Source of the DNA: Jannaschia sp. GRR-S6-38
Lineage (GTDB): Bacteria; Pseudomonadota; Alphaproteobacteria; Rhodobacterales; Rhodobacteraceae
Assembly: GCF_029853695.1 (NCBI RefSeq)
Contig: NZ_CP122537.1
Span: forward strand, 496,001 to 560,000
Length of the DNA stretch: 64,000 nucleotides
Direction: 5' to 3'
Position numbers and translations under genes: made by a program. Shown one piece after another: positions 36,624-46,963 of this stretch; the stretch's first letter is position 1; each line of letters begins with the position of its first letter. The notes beneath the pieces are model-generated. The model had not been told where the DNA came from. It did no database searches and saw nothing but the letters and a program-made list of their open reading frames with translations.

Positions 36624-38930
36624 TCAGCCGAAGCGGTTGTCGCGCGGGAAGCCCCGCGGCGCCATCCGCCCCGCCTGGGCGCGCGCGCCCAGCCATTCGG
36701 TCAGGTCCGGCTCGTGGCGGATGCGGCCGGCCGGATCGGACCATTTCAGCCCGTCCTCGAGCGCGATCACGGTCACGTCGGAGAGCCCGCCATCCTTGAA
36801 CTTCTGCAGCCGCACGCCCTTGCCGCGCGGCATCTCGGGCAGCTCGGCCAGCGGGAAGACCAGCATCTTGCGGTTGTCGCCGACGCAGGCGACGTGGTCG
36901 CCCCGCGCCTCGACCGGACGGAGCGCATTGGTGCCGGCGCGGAGGTTCAGCACCTGCTTGCCCGCGCGGCGCATGGCGACCAACTCCTCCTCGGGGACGA
37001 CGAAGCCGTCGCCGGCCGAGGAGGCGAGCAGCAGCTTGCGGCCCGGCTTGTGGATCAGGATGTCGACGATGGCCGTCTCGTTGGGCAGATCGACCATCAG
37101 GCGCAGCGGCTCGCCCATGCCGCGGCCGCCGGGAAGCTGGCTGGCCTGCAGCGTGAAGGCGCGGCCGTCGCTGCCCCAGACGATCAGCTTGTCGGTGGTC
37201 TCGGCGTGGAACATGAAGGCCGGGCCGTCGCCATCCTTGAACTTCAGTTCCTTGTCGAGCGGCTGGTGACCCGACAGCGCGCGCACCCAGCCCATCTGGG
37301 AGCAGACGACGGTGATCGGCTCGCGCTCGATCATCGCCTCGAGCGGGACCTCGGCCACCTCGCCCGCTTCGGCGAAGGTGCTGCGGCGGCGGCCCAGATC
37401 GGTGCCCTTGCCGAAGACCTTGCGGACCTCGCGCAGCTCGCCCGCGATGGCCTTCCACTGCACCTCGTCATTGTCGAGCAGGTCCTCGAGGCCGGCGCGC
37501 TCCTCCATCAGGGCGTCGCGCTCCTTGAGAAGCGCCATCTCCTCGAGCCGGCGCAGGGCGCGCAGGCGCATGTTCAGGATCGCCTCGGCCTGCACGTCGC
37601 TCAGCGTGGCGGCGCGTTCGGTGGGCAGGGGCGAGACGTAATCGCCCTCGTCGGTGGCGCGGACATAGCCCTCGCCCCAGCCCTCGAACATCAGCGCCTC
37701 CTTCGGGGCGTCGTCGTAGCGGATGATGTCGATCACGCGGTCGAGGTTGAGATAGGCGAGGATGAAGCCCTCCAGCACCTCCAGCCGGTGGTCGATCTTG
37801 GCCATCCGGTGGCGCGAGCGGCGCAGCAGCACCTCGCGGCGGTGGTCGAGGAAGGCCTGGAGCACCTCGCGCAGGCCGCAGACGCGCGGCGTCACGCCGT
37901 CGATCAGCACGTTCATGTTGAGCGAGAAGCGCGTTTCCAGATCCGACATGCGGTAGAGCGTGGCCATCAGCGTGTCGGGATCGACATTGCGCGATTTCGG
38001 CTCCAGCACGATGCGGATGTCGTCGGCGCTCTCGTCGCGGATATCGCCGAGGATCGGCACCTTCTTCTGCAGCACCAGCTCGGCCAGCTTCTCGATCAGC
38101 TTGCCCTTCTGCAGCTGGTACGGGATCTCGGTGACGACAATCTGCCACTGTCCCTTGCCCAGATCCTCGATCTCGTGGCGGGCGCGCAGGCGGAAGGCGC
38201 CGCGGCCGGTGCGATAGGCGTCGAGGATGCTCTCGCGCGGCTCGACGATGACGCCGCCGGTGGGGAAGTCGGGCCCCGGGATCAGCTCGACCAGCTTCTC
38301 GTCGGTGGCGTTCGGGTGGCGGATCAGGTGCAGGCAGCCGTCGATCAGCTCGTCGAGATTGTGCGGCGGGATGTTGGTGGCCATGCCGACCGCGATGCCG
38401 GCGGCGCCGTTGGCGAGAAGGTTCGGGAAGGCCGCGGGCAGGACCACCGGCTCGCGCAGGGTGCCGTCGTAATTGTCGCGGTAATCGACCGCGTCGGCGT
38501 CGAGCCCCTCGAGCAGCGCCTCGGCCGCCGCGGTCATGCGCGCCTCGGTGTAGCGGGAGGCGGCGGGGTTGTCGCCGTCGATATTGCCGAAGTTCCCTTG
38601 CCCGTCGACCAGCGGATAGCGGACCGCGAAATCCTGCGCCAGCCGCGCCATCGCGTCGTAGATCGCGGCGTCGCCATGCGGGTGGTAATTGCCCATCACG
38701 TCGCCCGCGATCTTGGCCGACTTGCGGAACCCCCCCGCGGAGCTGAGCCGCAGCTCGCGCATCGCGAAGAGAATGCGCCGGTGCACGGGCTTCAGACCGT
38801 CCCGCGCATCGGGCAGCGCGCGGTGCATGATCGTGGACAGCGCGTAGGTCAGATAGCGGTCGCCGATCGCGTCGCGCAGCCGTTCGGTGACGACCAGCGC
38901 GGGCGGGTCCGTGTCGTTCGGGTCACTCAT
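36624..38930 (-). CDS. parC: DNA topoisomerase IV subunit A
   Basis: ParC (768 aa), the DNA-cleaving subunit that decatenates chromosomes with ParE. N-terminal catalytic part: [38 protein letters not shown] and active-site Tyr127 in [11 protein letters not shown]. The residue matching E. coli Ser80 is Ala88 and that matching Glu84 is Asp92, in the quinolone-determining region. C-terminal beta-pinwheel repeats are present. The MSDPND start is chosen; an in-frame start 33 nt upstream adds no conserved residues. Confidence 0.97.
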   Translation of the reverse strand: MSDPNDTDPPALVVTERLRDAIGDRYLTYALSTIMHRALPDARDGLKPVHRRILFAMRELRLSSAGGFRKSAKIAGDVMGNYHPHGDAAIYDAMARLAQDFAVRYPLVDGQGNFGNIDGDNPAASRYTEARMTAAAEALLEGLDADAVDYRDNYDGTLREPVVLPAAFPNLLANGAAGIAVGMATNIPPHNLDELIDGCLHLIRHPNATDEKLVELIPGPDFPTGGVIVEPRESILDAYRTGRGAFRLRARHEIEDLGKGQWQIVVTEIPYQLQKGKLIEKLAELVLQKKVPILGDIRDESADDIRIVLEPKSRNVDPDTLMATLYRMSDLETRFSLNMNVLIDGVTPRVCGLREVLQAFLDHRREVLLRRSRHRMAKIDHRLEVLEGFILAYLNLDRVIDIIRYDDAPKEALMFEGWGEGYVRATDEGDYVSPLPTERAATLSDVQAEAILNMRLRALRRLEEMALLKERDALMEERAGLEDLLDNDEVQWKAIAGELREVRKVFGKGTDLGRRRSTFAEAGEVAEVPLEAMIEREPITVVCSQMGWVRALSGHQPLDKELKFKDGDGPAFMFHAETTDKLIVWGSDGRAFTLQASQLPGGRGMGEPLRLMVDLPNETAIVDILIHKPGRKLLLASSAGDGFVVPEEELVAMRRAGKQVLNLRAGTNALRPVEARGDHVACVGDNRKMLVFPLAELPEMPRGKGVRLQKFKDGGLSDVTVIALEDGLKWSDPAGRIRHEPDLTEWLGARAQAGRMAPRGFPRDNRFG

Positions 38931-39078
38931 GTTCACGATGTATTCGAGGGGACTCGGGCGCACAAGCCGAGGGCGCTACGAGGACGGTCCGCGATGTGTT
39001 ATCTTGGTCGATGTGGAACCCGTTGCCGGGGGTCCAGCGTTTTGACGATGAACGAATTTTGTCCGGGGGGACGACCAT

Positions 39079-39618
39079 ATGATGAAAATGACTTTTACGC
39101 TCGCCGTGGCGCTTTACGCCGGTTTCGTGATCTGGGGCCGGCCGGTCGACGGCCTGGCTGAGGCGTCGACGGAGGCCGCGCCGATCGAGACGGCCGCCGT
39201 GGATTACGACCGGCCGACGATCCTGTCGGTGGACGCGGCCGAACCGGCCGTGACGCGGGCTTTCGTGGCGCCCGATCCGGCGGTGGTCGCCGCCTCGGCA
39301 CCTGCGCCCACCGCCGATTTCGGGCGGCTGCGCGATATCGGCGAGCCGCTGGTCGTCAGCCTGGTCGATCCGGGCGCCCCCGCACCCGACGCTGAGGCCG
39401 AGACGACACAGCCCGCGGGCGGCCCCTTCCTGGTCGTGACGGGGACGGTGGTGAACATGCGCTCCGGGCCGTCGACCGCCAATCCGGTCGTCGACAGCCT
39501 GGCCGAGGGCACGCTGACCGAGCCGCTGGGCGCGCCGGTCGATGGCTGGCAGGAGATCCGGGACGTGAGCACCGGCCTGACCGGCTACATGGCGGCGCGC
39601 TTCCTGTCGCCGTCGTAA
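39079..39618 (+). CDS. exported SH3-domain protein
   Basis: A 179-residue protein with an N-terminal hydrophobic segment (MTFTLAVALYAGFVIWG) acting as signal or anchor, an Ala/Pro/Asp-rich linker of about 100 residues, and a C-terminal bacterial SH3 (SH3b/SH3_3) domain: TGTVVNMRSGPSTANPVVDSLAEG and GWQEIRDVSTGLTGYMAARFL. Such domains often bind peptidoglycan. GGGGGGA lies 8 bp before the ATG. Divergent from parC. Confidence 0.82.
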   Translation: MMKMTFTLAVALYAGFVIWGRPVDGLAEASTEAAPIETAAVDYDRPTILSVDAAEPAVTRAFVAPDPAVVAASAPAPTADFGRLRDIGEPLVVSLVDPGAPAPDAEAETTQPAGGPFLVVTGTVVNMRSGPSTANPVVDSLAEGTLTEPLGAPVDGWQEIRDVSTGLTGYMAARFLSPS

Positions 39619-39701
39619 GCCACAACTGACCGAGACGACCCATCGGGCGCGGCGGGGCCGCGGCCGTTTGCATTCCCGGCCCGCGTTGCTAGAGCGCGCG
39701 G

Positions 39702-40523
39702 ATGACACGTTCCATTCTGATCACCGGCTGCTCCTCCGGCATCGGCCTCGATGCCGCCCGAGCGCTGAAGGACCGCGGCTGGCACGTCTTCGCCGCCTGC
39801 CGCAAGGCCGAGGATTGCGCGCGGCTTCGCGCCGAGGGGTTCGAGAGCCCGCGGATCGACTACGAAGCCCCCGACACCGTCGCCGCGGGCCTGGACGAGG
39901 TGCTGGCGGCGACGGGCGGGCGGCTCGACGCGCTGTTCAACAACGGGGCCTACGCCATCCCGGGCCTGGTCGAGGATATGCCCACGGAGGCGCTGCGCGC
40001 GATCTTCGAGGCGAACCTCTTCGGTTGGCACGACCTGACGCGGCGCGTGATCCCGGTGATGCGCGCGCAGGGATCGGGGCGGATCGTGCAATGCTCCTCG
40101 GTTCTGGGCTTCGCCGCCGCGCCGTGGCGGGGCGCCTACAACGCCACGAAATTCGCGCTGGAGGGGATGACCGACACGCTGCGCCAGGAGATGGCGGGCA
40201 GCGGGATCGCGGTCGTGCTGATCCAGCCGGGGCCGATCGGCACCCGCTTCCGCGAGAACGCCCGCGCCCAGTTCGAGCATTGGATCGACTGGGAGCGTTC
40301 GGCGCGGCGCGGCGATTACGAGCGGCTGATGGTCCGTCTGACGGGGGATGCGAAGGACCGCTTCCAGCTGCCGCCCGCGGCCGTGACGCGGGTGCTGATC
40401 CACGCGCTGGAGGCCGCGCGCCCCCGTCCCCGCTACCGCGTCACGGTGCCCACCAAGCTGGCCGCGCTGGCCCGCCGGGTCCTGTCGACGCGCGGAATGG
40501 ACCGAATCCTGTCGAATTCCTGA
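39702..40523 (+). CDS. short-chain dehydrogenase/reductase family protein
   Basis: A 273-residue classical-type SDR: NAD(P)-binding TGCSSGIG (residues 8-15), a NNGAYA variant of NNAG, Ser in QCSSVLGF and the YNATK active-site Tyr/Lys. The arginine after the first strand region (CRKAED) suggests NADP. The substrate is not inferable. The adjacent downstream HIG1-type gene starts 48 bp later. Confidence 0.87.
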   Translation: MTRSILITGCSSGIGLDAARALKDRGWHVFAACRKAEDCARLRAEGFESPRIDYEAPDTVAAGLDEVLAATGGRLDALFNNGAYAIPGLVEDMPTEALRAIFEANLFGWHDLTRRVIPVMRAQGSGRIVQCSSVLGFAAAPWRGAYNATKFALEGMTDTLRQEMAGSGIAVVLIQPGPIGTRFRENARAQFEHWIDWERSARRGDYERLMVRLTGDAKDRFQLPPAAVTRVLIHALEAARPRPRYRVTVPTKLAALARRVLSTRGMDRILSNS

Positions 40524-40571
40524 ACCGATCTGCTAGGTCCCCACCGGACCCGAAGCCCTGAGGACCCGAAG

Positions 40572-40775
40572 ATGCGTGACGACCCTCTGTTCTACCTCGT
40601 GGCCGGCGCCTGCGTCGTCGTGCTGCTGATCCTGCTGACCGGGATCGGCGGTTTCGCCAAGGGCGGCGATTTCAACAAGAAGCACGCCAACCGCCTGATG
40701 CGCTGGCGGGTGATCGCGCAGTTCATCGCGGTGATCCTGCTCGTGGGCTTCGTCTGGCTGCGGTCGGGGGGCTGA
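40572..40775 (+). CDS. HIG1-type twin transmembrane protein
   Basis: A 67-residue protein with two transmembrane helices (LFYLVAGACVVVLLILLTGI and FIAVILLVGFVWL) joined by a basic loop with NRLMRWRVIAQ, matching the HIG1 (hypoxia-induced gene 1) family motif. In mitochondria such proteins associate with respiratory complexes; the bacterial role is unclear. It is 3 bp ahead of the adenosyltransferase gene, so the two are cotranscribed. Confidence 0.75.
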   Translation: MRDDPLFYLVAGACVVVLLILLTGIGGFAKGGDFNKKHANRLMRWRVIAQFIAVILLVGFVWLRSGG

Positions 40776-40778
40776 GCG

Positions 40779-41351
40779 ATGGTGGTGCTGTCGAAGATCT
40801 ACACGCGCACTGGCGACAAGGGCACGACGGCCCTGGGCGACGGCAGCCGCGTGGCGAAGGGTGCCTTGCGGGTCGAGGCCTATGGAACGGTGGACGAGGC
40901 AAACGCGACCATCGGCCTCGCCCGTCTGACGGCCGAGGGCGAGATGGACGACGCGCTGGCGCGGATCCAGAACGACTTGTTCGACCTGGGCGCCGACCTC
41001 TGCCGCCCCGACCCGGCGAAGGATGCCGAGGCCGAATATCCGCCCCTGCGGATGGTCGAGAGCCAGGTCGAGCGGCTGGAGACCGAGATCGACGCGATGA
41101 ACGCGGGGCTGGAGCCGCTGCGCAGCTTCGTGCTGCCCGGCGGGTCGCCCCTGGCCGCGCATCTGCACCTGTGCCGGACGGTGACGCGCCGGGCCGAGCG
41201 GCTGGCGACGGAGCTGGCCGTGCGCGAGGACGTCACCGAGCCCGCCGTGCGCTACCTCAACCGCCTGTCGGACTGGTTCTTCGTGGCATCGCGCATCGCC
41301 AATGACGACGGCCGCGCCGACGTGTTGTGGGTTCCCGGCGCGAACCGGTGA
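40779..41351 (+). CDS. cob(I)yrinic acid a,c-diamide adenosyltransferase, PduO type
   Basis: A 190-residue PduO-type ATP:corrinoid adenosyltransferase producing adenosylcobalamin. SKIYTRTGDKGTTALGDGSRVAK at the N-terminus (ATP site), RVEAYGTVDEANATIGLAR, FVLPGGSPLAAHLHLCRTVTRRAER and AVRYLNRLSDWFFVASR are diagnostic. Adenosylcobalamin would supply mutases of the ethylmalonyl-CoA route, in keeping with the methylsuccinyl-CoA dehydrogenase gene at 54905. Confidence 0.93.
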   Translation: MVVLSKIYTRTGDKGTTALGDGSRVAKGALRVEAYGTVDEANATIGLARLTAEGEMDDALARIQNDLFDLGADLCRPDPAKDAEAEYPPLRMVESQVERLETEIDAMNAGLEPLRSFVLPGGSPLAAHLHLCRTVTRRAERLATELAVREDVTEPAVRYLNRLSDWFFVASRIANDDGRADVLWVPGANR

Positions 41352-41535
41352 CCGTGTCATCGGCGACCCGCTGATGCCCGGCGCGGGGGGCGATGCGCCG
41401 CCCGCCGCATGAGCCCACGGGCGGGCTGGGGCCGGCCGGAAAACGCTTCCGCTTCGTGTCAAAGAATTGCCCCCTTGGGGCGTCATGTGCATGGTGCGCG
41501 GGCCGGCGGCCCGTTCGCCATCGAAGGAGACCGTC

Positions 41536-42351
41536 TTGGCCGAGCTTCCCACCATCGCCAGTTTCTGGACCGGCGATCCGCTCTCGATGATCGAGCGGCT
41601 GTGCCTGAAATCCTTCCTCGATGCCGGGCACCGCATGGTGCTCTACAGCTACGGCGCGGTCGAGGGCGTTCCGGACGGCGTGGAGATGGCCGACGCCAAC
41701 GACATCCTGGCCGAACCCGAGACGATCACCACCCACACGCGCACGCAGAGCCCCGCCCCCTTCGCCGACCGGTTCCGCTATCACCTGCTGGCCAAGCGGC
41801 CCGGGGTGATCTGGGCGGATACCGATGCCTATTGCCTGCGCCCCTTCGAGAACCCGACCGGGTATTTCTTCGCCTTCGCCGACGAAAAGAGCCGCATCGT
41901 CGCCAATGGCGTGCTGGCCCTGCCACCCGAAAGCGCGACGCTGCGCGAGCTGATCGCCTGGACCGAGAACGAATATGCCGTGCTGCCCTGGCTGCCGGCG
42001 ACGGCGCTGGACCAGGCCTGCCGCGCCGCGCGCGACGGCGAACCGGTCCATGTGTCGGAATTTCCCTGGGGCGCCTGGGGACCCAGCGCGATCACCTGGG
42101 TCCTGCGCCATACGGGCGAGCTGGAGCATGCCATGCCGCATGACACGCTCTATCCCGTCTCCTATCCGGACCGGCGCAAGATCTTCAAACGCGCCCGCCA
42201 CGTCATGCGGTCCTGCACCGACCGGACCATGTCGATCCATTTCTACGGCCGCCGCATCCGCGACCGGCTGCTGAAGGAATACGATGGCATCCCGCCGCAG
42301 GCGACGGTGCTGCATCGGCTGGCCGAGAAGCACGAGATCGCGACGACGTGA
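41536..42351 (+). CDS. glycosyltransferase with DXD motif, TTG start
   Basis: About 271 residues of the glycosyltransferase sugar-binding DXD type: FRYHLLAKRPGVIWADTDAYCLRPF contains the DTD metal-binding motif, with later SEFPWGAWGPSAITWVL and HFYGRR. Likely transfers a sugar to a surface glycan. I choose the TTG at 41536 because GAAGGAGA lies 7 bp upstream and the conserved sequence (MAELPTIASFWTG) begins there; an ATG 69 nt upstream has no Shine-Dalgarno and adds an unconserved stretch. A short inverted repeat at 42346-42362 (TGACG/CGTCA) follows, before etfB. Confidence 0.78.
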   Translation: MAELPTIASFWTGDPLSMIERLCLKSFLDAGHRMVLYSYGAVEGVPDGVEMADANDILAEPETITTHTRTQSPAPFADRFRYHLLAKRPGVIWADTDAYCLRPFENPTGYFFAFADEKSRIVANGVLALPPESATLRELIAWTENEYAVLPWLPATALDQACRAARDGEPVHVSEFPWGAWGPSAITWVLRHTGELEHAMPHDTLYPVSYPDRRKIFKRARHVMRSCTDRTMSIHFYGRRIRDRLLKEYDGIPPQATVLHRLAEKHEIATT

Positions 42352-42466
42352 CGTTCACGTCAAAACACCACGTCACGGGCTGTCCCTGCGTCGTTTTCCG
42401 CCTGTCGCCTTGCCCCGGCATCCGGTAACACCACCTCCGAAAGACGCGAATTCGGAGGAGTGACAG

Positions 42467-43225
42467 ATGAAAATCCTCGTGCCCGTGAAGCGGGTCATCG
42501 ACTATAATGTGAAGGTCCGGGTGAAGGCCGACGGCTCGGGCGTGGACCTCGCAAACGTCAAGATGTCCATGAACCCCTTCGACGAGATCGCCGTCGAGGA
42601 GGCCATCCGCCTGAAGGAGAAAGGCGCCGCCGAGGAGGTCGTGGCCGTCTCGATCGGCGTGAAGCAGGCGCAGGAGACGCTGCGCACGGCGCTGGCCATG
42701 GGCGCGGATCGCGCGATCCTGGTGATCGCCTCGGACGACGTGCACCAGGATATCGAGCCGCTGGCCGTCGCGAAGATCCTCAAGGCCGTGATCGACGAGG
42801 AGCAGCCGGGCCTCGTGCTGGCCGGCAAACAGGCCATCGACAACGACATGAACGCGACCGGCCAGATGCTGGCGGCGCTGACCGGCTGGAGCCAGGCGAC
42901 CTTCGCTTCGGAGGTCGCCATCGACGGCGACCACGCGACGGTGACGCGCGAAGTCGACGGCGGGTTGCAGACCATCAAGGTGAAGATGCCCGCCATCGTC
43001 ACCGTGGACCTGCGCCTCAACGAGCCGCGCTACGCCTCGCTGCCCAACATCATGAAGGCCAAGAAGAAGCCGCTCGACGAGAAGACCGCCGCCGATTACG
43101 GCGTCGACGTCACGCCGCGGCTGCAGATCCTCAAGACCGCCGAACCCGAGGCCCGCAAGGCGGGTGAGATGGTAAAATCGGTCGACGAGCTGGTGGAGAA
43201 ACTCAAGGAAGCGGGGGCTGTGTGA
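42467..43225 (+). CDS. etfB: electron transfer flavoprotein subunit beta
   Basis: ETF beta (252 aa), binding AMP and pairing with EtfA to pass electrons from acyl-CoA and other dehydrogenases to ETF:quinone oxidoreductase. [38 protein letters not shown] and the signature [25 protein letters not shown] are clear. GGAGGAG precedes the start. Its stop overlaps the etfA start. Confidence 0.98.
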   Translation: MKILVPVKRVIDYNVKVRVKADGSGVDLANVKMSMNPFDEIAVEEAIRLKEKGAAEEVVAVSIGVKQAQETLRTALAMGADRAILVIASDDVHQDIEPLAVAKILKAVIDEEQPGLVLAGKQAIDNDMNATGQMLAALTGWSQATFASEVAIDGDHATVTREVDGGLQTIKVKMPAIVTVDLRLNEPRYASLPNIMKAKKKPLDEKTAADYGVDVTPRLQILKTAEPEARKAGEMVKSVDELVEKLKEAGAV

Positions 43226-44151
43226 TGGCTGTTCTTCTGATTGGTGAAGTGACCGATGGCGCGCTGGCGCTGGACGCGACCTCCAAGGCGCTGACCGCCG
43301 CGAAGCAACTGGGCGACGTGACCGTGCTCTGCGCCGGGGCCTCGGCCGCGGCCGCGGGCGAGACCGCTGCGACTCTGGACGGCGTGGCCAAGGTGCTGGT
43401 CGCCGAGGACCCGTCGCTGGGCCACCGCCTGGCGGAGCCGACCGCGGCGCTGATCGCCGCGCTGGCGGGCGACTACTCGCATATCCTCGCCCCTTCGACC
43501 ACGGATGCGAAGAACGTCATGCCGCGCGTCGCGGCGCTGCTGGACGTGATGATCCTGTCGGACGTCACCGGCGTGGTCGATGCCGACACGTTCGAGCGCC
43601 CGATCTACGCCGGCAACGCGGTGCAGACGATCAAGTCGGTAGACCCGACCAAGGTGATGACCATCCGGACCTCGACCTTCGAGGCCGCGGGCGACGGCGG
43701 CTCGGCCCCGATCGAGACCATCTCGGCGGCCGAGAACCCGGGCCTGTCGGAATGGATCGAGGACAAGCTGGCGGAGTCGGACCGGCCCGAGCTGACCTCG
43801 GCGGGCATCGTCGTCTCGGGCGGCCGCGGCGTCGGGTCCGAGGACGATTTCGCGATGATCGAGAAGCTGGCCGACAAACTGGGCGCCGCCGTGGGCGCCT
43901 CGCGGGCGGCGGTCGACTCGGGCTATGCGCCCAACGACTGGCAGGTGGGGCAGACCGGCAAGGTCGTGGCCCCCGATCTCTACGTCGCGGTCGGCATCTC
44001 GGGGGCGATCCAGCACCTCGCCGGGATGAAGGATTCGAAGATCATCGTGGCCATCAACAAGGACGAGGAAGCGCCGATCTTCCAGGTCGCCGATTACGGC
44101 CTGGTGGCGGACCTCTTCACCGCGGTGCCGGAGCTGACCGAGAAGCTCTGA
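43225..44151 (+). CDS. etfA: electron transfer flavoprotein subunit alpha
   Basis: ETF alpha (308 aa), the FAD-binding subunit. C-terminal FAD domain: [66 protein letters not shown] 43225 follows directly on a GTG; the ATG overlaps the etfB stop. The pair probably serves the acyl-CoA dehydrogenase-type enzymes, including that at 54905. Confidence 0.98.
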   Translation: MAVLLIGEVTDGALALDATSKALTAAKQLGDVTVLCAGASAAAAGETAATLDGVAKVLVAEDPSLGHRLAEPTAALIAALAGDYSHILAPSTTDAKNVMPRVAALLDVMILSDVTGVVDADTFERPIYAGNAVQTIKSVDPTKVMTIRTSTFEAAGDGGSAPIETISAAENPGLSEWIEDKLAESDRPELTSAGIVVSGGRGVGSEDDFAMIEKLADKLGAAVGASRAAVDSGYAPNDWQVGQTGKVVAPDLYVAVGISGAIQHLAGMKDSKIIVAINKDEEAPIFQVADYGLVADLFTAVPELTEKL

Positions 44152-44170
44152 GCCCGGACCGAACCGAGCC

Positions 44171-44201
44171 GACGGCGCGGCCCTTCGCGGGGTCGCGCCG
44201 T
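44171..44201 (+). terminator. terminator after etfBA
   Basis: Stem GACGGCGCG / CGCGCCGTC with a loop of about 13 nt followed by TTTCGTTC, 20 bp past etfA and just before the convergent gene at 44209. Confidence 0.75.
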
Positions 44202-44208
44202 CTTTCGT

Positions 44209-45027
44209 TCAGGCAGCCATGCCGTTGGCGCGGCGAATGGCCTTGGCCAGCGCCGCCGCGACGCGGGCATGGCCGTCCGGCGTCATCATCAGCCGCGCGG
44301 CCGGACGCTCGGTCTCGGGGAAGACCATCCGGCCGAGCGTCGGATCGCCCTGCAGGTCCGACACGTCGACATGGACGAACTTGTCGATCTGCCCCTCGAG
44401 CCCCTGCATCATCTCGAGCGTGACGAAGAGCGGCTCGCTCCAGGGGCCGTGGGCGGGCACGCCCTCGATCCAGAGCATGACCTTCTGGCCCGGTATCTCG
44501 GACAGGAGGCGGCGCATCCGGGCGGACCAGGTCGCCTGCAACTCGCGCCGGAGCGTCGCGAAACGCTCGGGCGAGACGTCGTGCAACGCGCCGAGCATGT
44601 GGCGGGTGAAGACGAAATCGCTGAAATCGACCTCCGGGAACAGGCGCTCCATCTGCCGGGAATGGCGCAGGAACCGGTCGTTTCGGCGCGGGTGGACGGT
44701 GTAGTAGCGGTTCGACAGGTTCTGCGCGCCCATCGCCTGGACCACCACGACCTGCGCGGCGCGGATGACCCGCAGGAGCGGGCGGTCCAGCACGAACGCC
44801 TCCACGCTGCCGTTCATGATGCCGAGATTGGCGACGCGCCGGCCGGTGCGTTCGGCCAGCTGGTCGCAGAACGGGTCCTCGACGTATTTGCCATAGGTTT
44901 CCGACCCGCCGAGCACGACGGTGTAGCGGCCGTCGAGCGCGGCGCGCGGCCCGCGAAACGGCAGCCGCGACTTGCCGTAGCGGCACGGGTAATAGTCCAA
45001 CCCGGTGGGGGGTCCTTCGAAGCTCAT
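44209..45027 (-). CDS. conserved protein of unknown function, SGNH-like
   Basis: A 272-residue soluble protein. Early on it has [22 protein letters not shown], which resembles the GDS/GxSE block of SGNH hydrolases, then [19 protein letters not shown] and late [18 protein letters not shown], where a DxxH-like element (DGHA) could complete the triad. It resembles a Rhodobacteraceae conserved family (possibly DUF6473) without assigned function. Transcribed convergently with etfBA and divergently from the hydroxyacyl-CoA dehydrogenase gene. Confidence 0.65.
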   Translation of the reverse strand: MSFEGPPTGLDYYPCRYGKSRLPFRGPRAALDGRYTVVLGGSETYGKYVEDPFCDQLAERTGRRVANLGIMNGSVEAFVLDRPLLRVIRAAQVVVVQAMGAQNLSNRYYTVHPRRNDRFLRHSRQMERLFPEVDFSDFVFTRHMLGALHDVSPERFATLRRELQATWSARMRRLLSEIPGQKVMLWIEGVPAHGPWSEPLFVTLEMMQGLEGQIDKFVHVDVSDLQGDPTLGRMVFPETERPAARLMMTPDGHARVAAALAKAIRRANGMAA

Positions 45028-45193
45028 CGCATTGGTCCGGTCCGCGATTCGGCAGGGGTTCGTGCAACCTCGCAGCCGGGCCTTACCGAGTTCTTGACCG
45101 GGGAATTCGCGTCGAATTGCGCGGGCCGGGTTCGCTTGCGGCGGGCCCGCGCGCTGCTATGGTCGCGCCGAGTTGCGACTGGGGAGACCGCGC

Positions 45194-46072
45194 ATGGAAA
45201 TCGCCTCCATCGGCATCGTCGGGGCCGGGCAGATGGGCAATGGCATCGCGCATGTCTGCGCGCTGGCGGGCTATGACGTGACCCTGACCGATGTCAGCAA
45301 GGATGCGCTGGACGCTGCGCTGGACCTGATCGGCCAGAACCTCGACCGCCAGGTGCAGCGCGACCGCATCGACGCGGCGGCGCGCGACGCCGCGCTGGCG
45401 CGCATCGCGACCACGCTGACCCTGACCGACCTGGGCGCCTGCGACCTGGTGATCGAGGCCGCGACCGAACGCGAGACGATCAAGCAGGCGATCTTCGAGG
45501 ACCTGGTCCCGCATCTGAAGCCCGAGACGATCCTGACCTCGAACACCTCGTCCATCTCGATCACGCGGCTGGCCAGCCGCACCGACCGGCCCGAGAAGTT
45601 CATGGGCTTTCATTTCATGAACCCGGTCCCGGTGATGCAGCTGGTCGAGCTGATCCGCGGCATTGCCACCGATGACGAGACCTATGCCGCCTGCCAGGCG
45701 GTGGTGGAACGGCTGGGCAAGACCGCCGCCACGGCAGAGGATTTCCCGGCCTTCATGGTCAACCGGATCCTGATGCCGATGATCAACGAGGCGGTCTACA
45801 CGCTTTACGAGGGCGTGGGCACGGTCACGTCGATCGACACCTCGATGAAGCTGGGCGCGAACCATCCGATGGGGCCGCTGGAGCTGGCCGATTTCATCGG
45901 GCTGGATACCTGCCTGGCCATCATGAACGTGCTGCATGACGGGCTGGCCGACACAAAATACCGGCCCTGCCCGCTTCTGGTGAAATATGTCGAGGCCGGC
46001 TGGCTGGGCCGGAAATCGCTACGCGGCTTCTACGACTATCGCGGCGAGGGCGACCCGGTTCCGACGCGCTGA
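45194..46072 (+). CDS. 3-hydroxybutyryl-CoA dehydrogenase
   Basis: A 292-residue NAD(P)-dependent 3-hydroxyacyl-CoA dehydrogenase, interconverting acetoacetyl-CoA and 3-hydroxybutyryl-CoA. Rossmann start IGIVGAGQMGNGIAHVCALAGYDV, then ILTSNTSSISITRLA, catalytic-His region GFHFMNPVPVMQLVELI, and GRKSLRGFYDY at the C-terminus. GGGGAG precedes ATG 45194. Placed next to etfBA, it fits butyryl/crotonyl-CoA metabolism and the ethylmalonyl-CoA pathway. Confidence 0.92.
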   Translation: MEIASIGIVGAGQMGNGIAHVCALAGYDVTLTDVSKDALDAALDLIGQNLDRQVQRDRIDAAARDAALARIATTLTLTDLGACDLVIEAATERETIKQAIFEDLVPHLKPETILTSNTSSISITRLASRTDRPEKFMGFHFMNPVPVMQLVELIRGIATDDETYAACQAVVERLGKTAATAEDFPAFMVNRILMPMINEAVYTLYEGVGTVTSIDTSMKLGANHPMGPLELADFIGLDTCLAIMNVLHDGLADTKYRPCPLLVKYVEAGWLGRKSLRGFYDYRGEGDPVPTR

Positions 46073-46078
46073 GGCCGC

Positions 46079-46963
46079 TCAGGCGTCGCCTAGCGTCCGG
46101 GCCCGCAGCCACGCCATGAAGGCCGAGGGCTGGTCCGCATGTGCGCGCCACGCGGCGGGCGGGATAGGCGCGCGGATGGTCGGAGCCTGCGGGCGGTCGA
46201 GGCTGTGGACCACCTCGTGCAGCAGGAGGCCCTGGCGCAGCGTGGCCGACAGCCGGTTGGCGATCTGGTAGGCGCGCGAATTGGCGCCGGCGAAATGCAC
46301 CGGCAGCACCGTGGCGCCCGACAGCCGGATCATCTTGGCGGTGAAGGGGTTCCAGTCGCCCTCGACCGCGGGGCCGAAGGCGCTGGCCGCCGCCGCCACG
46401 CCCCCTGCCGGGAACAGCGCCACGACGCCGTCCGCGCCCAGGTGGCGCATCGCCTCGCCGCGCATGGCGAGGTTGCGGGCGCGCGCGCCGGGTTCGTGCG
46501 GGAAGGGCACGGGGATCATGTGGTCCGCGATCTCGGGGATGTTGGTCAGAAGGCTGCGCGTCAGGATCTTGAAGTCGGGCCGGACGCGGCCCAGCAGCTC
46601 GGCCAGGACCATGCCGTCGACCAGCCCGTGGGGGTGATTGGCCACGACGACCAGCGGGCCCGCGCGCGGGATGCGCGCGACCTGCTCGGGCGGCGTGTCG
46701 ATGCGGATGCCCATGACGCGCAGGGCATGGGTAAAAAAGGCGGGCCCGGTCGCGACGCCCTCGCGCTCGAATTGCCGGATGCGGCGCAGGAGACGCGGCT
46801 TGCCGGTCAGCCACTCGACCGTGCGGATCGCGGCGGCGCGCCCGGGATGGGTGAAGGTGCCGGCATAGCTGAGCCTGCGGCGGTCATAGGGCGCGTCCGG
46901 GCGCGCGTCGCCGGCCCCGTGCGCGGGGCCGGGCGCGTCCCGCGGCGGCGACAGGTCGGTCAC
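46079..46963 (-). CDS. lysophospholipid acyltransferase family (PlsC-like) protein
   Basis: A 294-residue acyltransferase. The family HX4D motif appears as VVVANHPHGLVDGMVLAELLG, followed by the FPAGGVAAAAS block and a basic region around RLSGATVLPVHFAGANSRAYQ. It probably acylates lysophospholipids or related lipids (e.g. ornithine lipid precursors); the exact acceptor is unknown. Its start overlaps the ptsH stop by 4 bp, making it the last gene of the ChvGI/PTS operon. Confidence 0.82.
   Translation of the reverse strand: MTDLSPPRDAPGPAHGAGDARPDAPYDRRRLSYAGTFTHPGRAAAIRTVEWLTGKPRLLRRIRQFEREGVATGPAFFTHALRVMGIRIDTPPEQVARIPRAGPLVVVANHPHGLVDGMVLAELLGRVRPDFKILTRSLLTNIPEIADHMIPVPFPHEPGARARNLAMRGEAMRHLGADGVVALFPAGGVAAAASAFGPAVEGDWNPFTAKMIRLSGATVLPVHFAGANSRAYQIANRLSATLRQGLLLHEVVHSLDRPQAPTIRAPIPPAAWRAHADQPSAFMAWLRARTLGDA

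Noticed and set aside
42346..42390. Inverted TGACG/CGTCA elements ahead of etfB as a CRE-like operator
   Set aside because: The repeat overlaps the end of the glycosyltransferase gene, arms are only 5 bp, and no regulator is adjacent; too weak to call.
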